Assembly (NCBI GenBank): GCA_910583685.1
Contig: CAJTXY010000009.1
Location: forward strand, 1-28,237
Direction: 5' to 3'
Source of the DNA: an uncultured Bacilli bacterium
Lineage (GTDB): Bacteria; Bacillota_I; Bacilli_A; RF39; UBA660
DNA: 28,237 nt
The position numbers and the translations under genes were made by a program. Below the pieces are notes generated by a model that had not been told where the DNA came from, did no database searches, and worked only from the letters and a program-made list of their open reading frames with translations. Shown here in pieces: positions 24,650 to 28,237 of this stretch; the stretch's first letter is position 1; every line of letters begins with the position of its first letter.

Positions 24650-25540
24650 ATGATTTTAGTAACATTGGGCACACAAGATAAAGATTTCTCTCGACTTTTA
24701 AAAGTAGTAGAAAAAGCAGTTAGAGATGGCTTAATAGATGAGAAAGTAATCGTACAAGCAGGGCATACAAAGTATCAATCTGATGTTTTAGAAGTGGTTG
24801 ATCTCATTTCGCCTTCGGAACTTGAAGCGTTAATTAAAGATGCCAGTCTTGTTATTACTCATGGTGGTGTTGGCTCTATTATTACCGCACTGAAATATCA
24901 GAAGAAAATTATTGCAGCGGCAAGACTTAAAAAGTATAGAGAGCATACGAATGATCATCAGGAGCAGATTATCAAAAAATTTGCAGCAGAAGGTTATCTG
25001 CTTGAACTTCGCGATTTTAATTCTTTTTCTAAAGTACTGAAAAAGGCAACTTCTTTTAAGATAAAACCTTATAACTTTAAAGAGTCTCATATGGAGGAGC
25101 TTATTGATGCTAAAGTAGAAGAGTGGGAGAGTACTGGGGTGCTTATGAAGGGAAAAAAGTTTCGAGAATTATTTTTGTATTTAATTTTTGGAGGTCTTAC
25201 TACTGTTATCAATATTTTAGTCTATTTTCTTTTAGCGAGACTTCTTACTATTAATTATCAGGTAAGTACTGTAATTGCTTGGTTGCTTTCCGTTTTATTT
25301 GCATATGGGACGAACAAATTATTTGTATTTGAAAGTAAAAATCAATCTAGGAGAGAAGACTTTCGCGAGATTATTTCATTTTTTGCATTTCGAATTCTCT
25401 CTTTAGGAATTGATATGGGTAGTATGTATGTAATGGTACAACTTTTTAGAATTGATGATTTAATTGCTAAGATTGTTGCTAATATCATTGTTGTCATTGC
25501 AAATTATGTATTTAGTAAATTATTTATATTTAAGAAGTAG
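24650..25540 (+). CDS. Fusion of Alg13-like (PssE) catalytic subunit and GtrA-like flippase domain
   Basis: A 296-residue protein; AGGAGG sits 5 bases before the ATG. Residues 1-160 are an Alg13/PssE domain: ILVTLGTQDKDF, the donor-binding THGGVGSI (70-77), and HTNDHQEQI near 99-107. This is the usual full length of PssE proteins. Residues about 168-296 are a GtrA-like four-helix domain: FRELFLYLIFGGLTTVINILVYFLL, then FAYGTNKLFVFES, and a last helix ending NYVFSKLFIFKK. GtrA proteins are thought to flip undecaprenyl-phosphate sugars. The two parts are normally separate genes. An internal ATG (25145) with GGGGTG just before it could allow separate GtrA production, though the 3-base spacing is tight. 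The next gene is a GtrB-like transferase, the classic GtrA partner. Confidence 0.88.
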   Translation: MILVTLGTQDKDFSRLLKVVEKAVRDGLIDEKVIVQAGHTKYQSDVLEVVDLISPSELEALIKDASLVITHGGVGSIITALKYQKKIIAAARLKKYREHTNDHQEQIIKKFAAEGYLLELRDFNSFSKVLKKATSFKIKPYNFKESHMEELIDAKVEEWESTGVLMKGKKFRELFLYLIFGGLTTVINILVYFLLARLLTINYQVSTVIAWLLSVLFAYGTNKLFVFESKNQSRREDFREIISFFAFRILSLGIDMGSMYVMVQLFRIDDLIAKIVANIIVVIANYVFSKLFIFKK

Positions 25541-25551
25541 GTGTAGTGTAT

Positions 25552-26499
25552 ATGAAAAATAAAAAAATATCAATTATTGTTCCTTGTTATAATGAAGAAG
25601 AATCCCTTCCTATTTTTTATAAGGAAATTGATCGTATCTCTAAAGTGATGAAAGAGGTAGAGTTTGAGTTTTTGTTTGTTAATGATGGAAGTCGTGATCA
25701 AACGTTAGAGGTATTTAGACGTCTTGCTAAGAAAGATAAGAGAGTTCGTTATATTTCTTTTTCTCGTAATTTTGGAAAAGAGGCTGGAATGTATGCAGGG
25801 TTAGAGAATGCTACAGGTGATTATGTTGCGATTATGGATGCTGATATGCAAGATCCGCCTGAGATGGTTCAAACAATGTATGAGGAGATGAAAAAAGGGG
25901 AGTATGATTGTATTGGACTTCGTACAGCTTCTCATAAGGGGTATTCGTTGTTACGTAAATTTTTTACTAATTGTTGGTATAAATTGATTGGTAAGATTTC
26001 TTCTACAGAACAAGTACCAGGGGCTAGGGATTTTAGACTTATGACTAGACAAATGGTAGATGCTATTATTTCTATGAAAGAGTATAATCGTTATTCAAAG
26101 GGAATCTTTAGTTTTGTGGGATTTCGTACAAAATGGCTTATTTATGAAGCTCCTGATAGAGTAGCGGGTGAGACTACGTGGAGCTTTTGGAAATTGTTTA
26201 AATATGCGATGGAAGGTATTTTGGCATTTTCTACGACACCATTAGTGATTTCTGCTTTTATTGGAATTTTGTTTTGTTTTATTGCTTTCATTGCAATTAT
26301 TGCGATTGTTATTAAAACGCTTCTTTGGGGAGATCCTGTTGGTGGATGGCCATCTCTTGTTTGTATTATTATGTTTGTTAGTGGAATTCAACTTTTCTTT
26401 TTTGGCATTATGGGTATGTATTTATCAAAGGCCTATTTGGAAATTAAAAAGAGACCGATCTATATTGTTAAGGAAACAGAGAAGAATTTAAAAAAATAG
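25552..26499 (+). CDS. GtrB/DPM1-like GT2: undecaprenyl-phosphate sugar synthase
   Basis: ATG 25552 is preferred over the GTG two codons upstream; AGGTG lies eight bases before it. The product is 315 residues. KKISIIVPCYNEEESLPIFYKEI and FVNDGSRDQT open the GT-A fold. RNFGKEAGMYAGLENATGDYV and MDADMQDPPEM are the strongly conserved blocks of the DPM1/ArnC/GtrB group. Two C-terminal transmembrane helices (about 225-250 and 262-290) match bacterial GtrB. It transfers a sugar from UDP- or GDP-sugar to undecaprenyl phosphate at the inner face. The adjacent GtrA domain would flip the product, and GT-C proteins in the locus (16090-17553, 18612-19940) are candidate users. Confidence 0.93.
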   Translation: MKNKKISIIVPCYNEEESLPIFYKEIDRISKVMKEVEFEFLFVNDGSRDQTLEVFRRLAKKDKRVRYISFSRNFGKEAGMYAGLENATGDYVAIMDADMQDPPEMVQTMYEEMKKGEYDCIGLRTASHKGYSLLRKFFTNCWYKLIGKISSTEQVPGARDFRLMTRQMVDAIISMKEYNRYSKGIFSFVGFRTKWLIYEAPDRVAGETTWSFWKLFKYAMEGILAFSTTPLVISAFIGILFCFIAFIAIIAIVIKTLLWGDPVGGWPSLVCIIMFVSGIQLFFFGIMGMYLSKAYLEIKKRPIYIVKETEKNLKK

Positions 26500-26515
26500 A
26501 GGTGAATAGAGAAAG

Positions 26516-27463
26516 ATGAGAAAGTTTGGAATATTTTTTTCAATTAGTATATTTTCCTTTCTTTTTCTCTTTCTTTTTTTATTTTATGGTCCCAGTTCTT
26601 ATTTTAGGGAGCGTTTTATTACGACGGCGATGACTACAAAGTCTCATCAGTATCTTGCCAAGATTTTTTTTGATGATGCTTATATTTCAAAAGTGATGCA
26701 TCAAAATAAGGTAATTGAAGTATCAGAAGTGACTGATTTAGATGCTATTTCTATTGAACGTAAAGCCTCTTCTTTATTTCGAGAGAATAAAATTTATGGG
26801 AAGGGTTACTCTGGTTATTTAATTGAAATTTTTGATCCTACTAGAGTGCATTTAGCGGTATCTTCTAAATTGGGGAGGGAGGGAGAGACTAGTTTGGAGA
26901 TTGCTAAGAGGGATCATATTAAAGTGGTAATGAATGCGGTTGGCTTTTATGATCCGGAATGGTCTAGTGATGGTGCGATTCCCCATGGGAGAGTTTTACA
27001 AAATGGTAAAATTATTAGTACTTATGGAACTTCTAATGTAGGAGGAGGTTTTGTTGGATTTACTAAGTCGGGAAAACTTTTTTTGGGAAAGGTTTCTGTG
27101 GATGAGCTTTCTTCGAAGCGTGTTATGGATGCTGTTGAATTTGGTCCTTTTCTTATTGTAAATGGAAAAACTTCCTCTGTTTTAGGTGATGGTGGATGGG
27201 GCGTTGCCCCTAGGAGTGCTATTGGTCAAAGAAAGGATGGAACTGTTTTATTTCTGGTGATTAATGGTAGGATTCCCTCTAGTGTCGGTGTTAGTATGAA
27301 GGAGTTGATTGCCATTATGAAAAAGTATGGTGCCTATAATGCTGCTAATATGGATGGTGGAGCTTCTTCTTCTCTGATTATCAATCAAAAGATTATTAAT
27401 AAACCTGTAGGCGGAGGGGAAAATGGCTTGCGAAAACTTCCTGTTTTTTGGGTTTTAGAGTAG
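26516..27463 (+). CDS. Membrane-anchored NAGPA-domain phosphodiester glycosidase family protein
   Basis: A 315-residue protein. One N-terminal helix (about 5-24, very Phe/Leu-rich) anchors it outside. Residues about 100-315 match the NAGPA domain: VVMNAVGFYDPEW, the APRSAIGQRKDGTV block, and NMDGGASSSLIINQKIINKP near the end. In the mammalian enzyme this fold cleaves GlcNAc-1-phosphodiesters. Bacterial members are widespread next to exopolysaccharide and teichoic acid genes, with cleavage of sugar-phosphodiester bonds as the likely chemistry. Here it could trim or release a phosphodiester-linked glycan; that is inference. The gap to the GtrB-like gene is 16 bases, so it shares that operon and is closed by the terminator that follows. 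Confidence 0.9.
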   Translation: MRKFGIFFSISIFSFLFLFLFLFYGPSSYFRERFITTAMTTKSHQYLAKIFFDDAYISKVMHQNKVIEVSEVTDLDAISIERKASSLFRENKIYGKGYSGYLIEIFDPTRVHLAVSSKLGREGETSLEIAKRDHIKVVMNAVGFYDPEWSSDGAIPHGRVLQNGKIISTYGTSNVGGGFVGFTKSGKLFLGKVSVDELSSKRVMDAVEFGPFLIVNGKTSSVLGDGGWGVAPRSAIGQRKDGTVLFLVINGRIPSSVGVSMKELIAIMKKYGAYNAANMDGGASSSLIINQKIINKPVGGGENGLRKLPVFWVLE

Positions 27464-27469
27464 ATTATT

Positions 27470-27500
27470 ATGTAGAGAAAGTTCTACATTTTTTTTATTT
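27470..27500 (+). terminator. Terminator at the end of the polysaccharide locus
   Basis: ATGTAGA (27470-27476) and TCTACAT (27483-27489) form a perfect stem with a 6-base loop, followed by eight T and TATTT. Confidence 0.85.
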
Positions 27501-27519
27501 ATTGTTATAAAAAATAATT

Positions 27520-27544
27520 ATCATAAAGGTAAAAACTTTATGAT
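27520..27544 (+). repeat. Left copy of a 25-bp inverted-repeat pair (candidate recombination site)
   Basis: Arms ATCATAAAG (27520-27528) and CTTTATGAT (27536-27544) are perfect reverse complements around the 7-base core GTAAAAA. The same site, in reverse orientation, lies at 27797-27821. TTTTT follows this copy, so it could also act as a terminator hairpin on the plus strand. Confidence 0.85.
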
Positions 27545-27796
27545 TTTTGTTATTTTAGGTTTATATATTATCATTTATTATTTTCTGACTAGAACTTTGA
27601 CTAATTATACTAGAGGATCTTTTTATGTAGTATTATGTTTGAACTTGATGTTTTTGACTAGTTATTGACTGATAATAATTGGTAAAAACGGACTAAAATG
27701 AATCATTTGCTTGAAAATACTTTCTTTTCATTGATAAAAATGTAAAAATATTGTATATTTATTATAATAAGTTAACAAAATTCTGGTGATCTTTTT
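27545..27796. other. Segment between inverted repeats: candidate invertible promoter region
   Basis: These 252 bases are AT-rich, have no open frame of note, and carry a promoter near the right end pointing out toward the surface-protein gene. They also contain five GACTA/GACTG words, including two copies of TTTGACTA(A/G)TTAT (27596-27608 and 27653-27665). Inversion between the two flanking sites would turn the promoter away from the gene. No recombinase gene is in the window. Confidence 0.5.
27731..27768 (+). promoter_or_regulatory. Promoter of the cell-wall-binding-repeat protein, inside the inverted-repeat segment
   Basis: TTGATA (27731-27736), exactly 17 bases, then TATATT (27754-27759); a further TATAAT lies at 27763-27768. 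It reads rightward through the right repeat copy into the gene starting at 27853. Confidence 0.6.
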
Positions 27797-27821
27797 ATCA
27801 TAAAGTTTTTACCTTTGTGAT
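27797..27821 (-). repeat. Right copy of the 25-bp inverted-repeat pair
   Basis: ATCATAAAG (27797-27805), core TTTTTAC (27806-27812), CTTTGTGAT (27813-27821). Its reverse complement differs from the left copy at one of 25 positions (an A to G in the outer arm). The asymmetric core is exactly inverted relative to the left copy, fixing the pair as inverted rather than direct. Confidence 0.85.
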
Positions 27822-27852
27822 TAGAAAATTGCTATGTAGAGGATGGTTTTTT

Positions 27853-28237
27853 ATGAAAAAGAGTTTGTTATTTATAGTTGCTATTTTAGGTTTTTTCTTC
27901 TTTATACAAGAAGTGGAGGCACTTCCTAGTGGCGTAGTAGAAGAGGATGGTTTTTACTATCTTTACAAGAACAATGAAAAATGTGTAGGATTTCAAGAAA
28001 TTGAGGGTAAGACTTATTTCTTTAGCCGAATTGATGGTCATATGCGAACGGGAAGATTTGCGATTGATGGTCCTATGTATTACTTTGATGATAATGGGGT
28101 AATGCAGACAGGAAGGTTTACCTTTGATGATGGTACTTATTATTATGGACCTGATGGTAGAATGATTACTGGTTTTCAAGAGATTGATGGTAAGACCTAC
28201 TTCTTTAGTCGGATCGATGGTCATATGCGAACAGGGA
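27853..28237 (+). CDS. Secreted protein with cell-wall-binding (choline-binding-like) repeats, 5' part
   Basis: The gene runs off the window after 128 codons. AGAGGA (27838-27843) lies 9 bases before ATG. Residues 1-23 are a signal peptide (KKSLLFIVAILGFFFF core, likely cleavage after VEA). Then come aromatic/Gly repeats of the CW_binding type: GFYYLYKNNEKCVGFQEI, TYFFSRIDGHMRTG, MYYFDDNGVMQTG, TYYYGPDGRMITG. Such repeats fold as beta-hairpins and bind choline-substituted teichoic acid or glucan in other Bacillota. Residues 46-67 recur at 107-128 almost unchanged (period 61 residues, 183 bp). An enzymatic or adhesive domain may follow outside the window. Expression may be governed by the inverted-repeat promoter segment directly upstream. 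Confidence 0.9.
   Translation, partial: MKKSLLFIVAILGFFFFIQEVEALPSGVVEEDGFYYLYKNNEKCVGFQEIEGKTYFFSRIDGHMRTGRFAIDGPMYYFDDNGVMQTGRFTFDDGTYYYGPDGRMITGFQEIDGKTYFFSRIDGHMRTG
27988..28236 (+). repeat. 183-bp period repeat in the cell-wall-binding-repeat gene
   Basis: Bases 27988-28053 and 28171-28236 are close copies, both encoding GFQEI(E/D)GKTYFFSRIDG followed by HMRTG, with mostly third-position differences. This indicates duplication of a three-repeat block and a site where array length could vary by recombination. Confidence 0.75.

Noticed and set aside
27520..27548. Left 25-bp site as nothing more than a terminator
   Set aside because: It does have a T-run, but a terminator for the locus already lies at 27470-27500. 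Simple termination also does not explain the near-identical inverted copy, including its core, at 27797-27821. It remains a possible second function.
27886..28224. 112-residue minus-strand frame at the window end
   Set aside because: It is antisense to a clear signal peptide and wall-binding repeats on the plus strand; the plus-strand gene is the real one.
1..28237. Mollicutes code with TGA as Trp
   Set aside because: TGA ends several intact genes (15009, 19940, 23201) and Trp is coded by TGG throughout.

Overview
The window is AT-rich, densely coding DNA that fits a low-GC Bacillota of the Bacilli or Erysipelotrichia/RF39-like gut type. Support: Shine-Dalgarno sites (AGGAGG-like) before most genes, TTG/GTG starts alongside ATG, PASTA and cell-wall-binding-repeat surface proteins, and a surface domain ending GVRPAVSL, which I associate with uncultured gut Bacilli. 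TGA is used as an ordinary stop (ends at 15009, 19940 and 23201), so this is not the Mycoplasma genetic code. The taxonomy is inference; no rRNA or tRNA gene was seen.

Layout. (a) 1-1952: 3' part of a large surface protein. (b) 2054-4511: a small two-helix membrane protein, an unrecognised 192-residue protein, and an overlapping methyltransferase / RluA-family pseudouridine synthase pair that ends in a terminator. (c) 4578-5909: a membrane-anchored Pro/Val/Glu-rich protein whose long tail has no Lys or Arg. It faces, tail to tail, a minus-strand gene (6011-7870) for a kinase-less membrane protein with six PASTA domains. (d) 8020-27463: a large cell-surface polysaccharide locus, all on the plus strand. 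It holds GT2 and GT4 glycosyltransferases, a Wzy/ligase-like protein, two GT-C-like membrane proteins, an SGNH esterase, a TagGH/Wzm-Wzt type ABC exporter whose two genes are separated by a GT2-GT4 fusion, an Alg14-like / Alg13-GtrA fusion pair, a GtrB/DPM1-like GT2, and a NAGPA-domain protein. An AAA_14/DUF4143 ATPase with its own repeats and terminator sits inside the locus (11576-12850). (e) 27464-27852: a 389-base non-coding region, then the start of a secreted protein with cell-wall-binding repeats that runs off the window.

How the genes work together (inference): cytoplasmic GT2/GT4 enzymes and the Alg14/Alg13 pair build a lipid-linked glycan. The ABC-2 exporter moves it out. The GtrB-like enzyme, the GtrA domain and the GT-C proteins would add side groups from undecaprenyl-phosphate sugars on the outer face. 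The esterase and NAGPA proteins may trim or modify the product. No initiating sugar-phosphate transferase and no Wzx flippase are in view.

Most notable signals: (1) 27520-27544 and 27797-27821 are near-identical inverted copies of a 9-bp arm / 7-bp core / 9-bp arm site. They enclose about 250 bp with a good outward promoter just before the surface-protein gene, which is the architecture expected of a tyrosine-recombinase invertible promoter switch. (2) Three direct repeats at an exact 23-bp period abut a promoter upstream of the AAA_14/DUF4143 gene. (3) An Alg13 domain is fused to a GtrA flippase domain. (4) Three Cys-pair modules appear inserted into the surface domain of the first gene.
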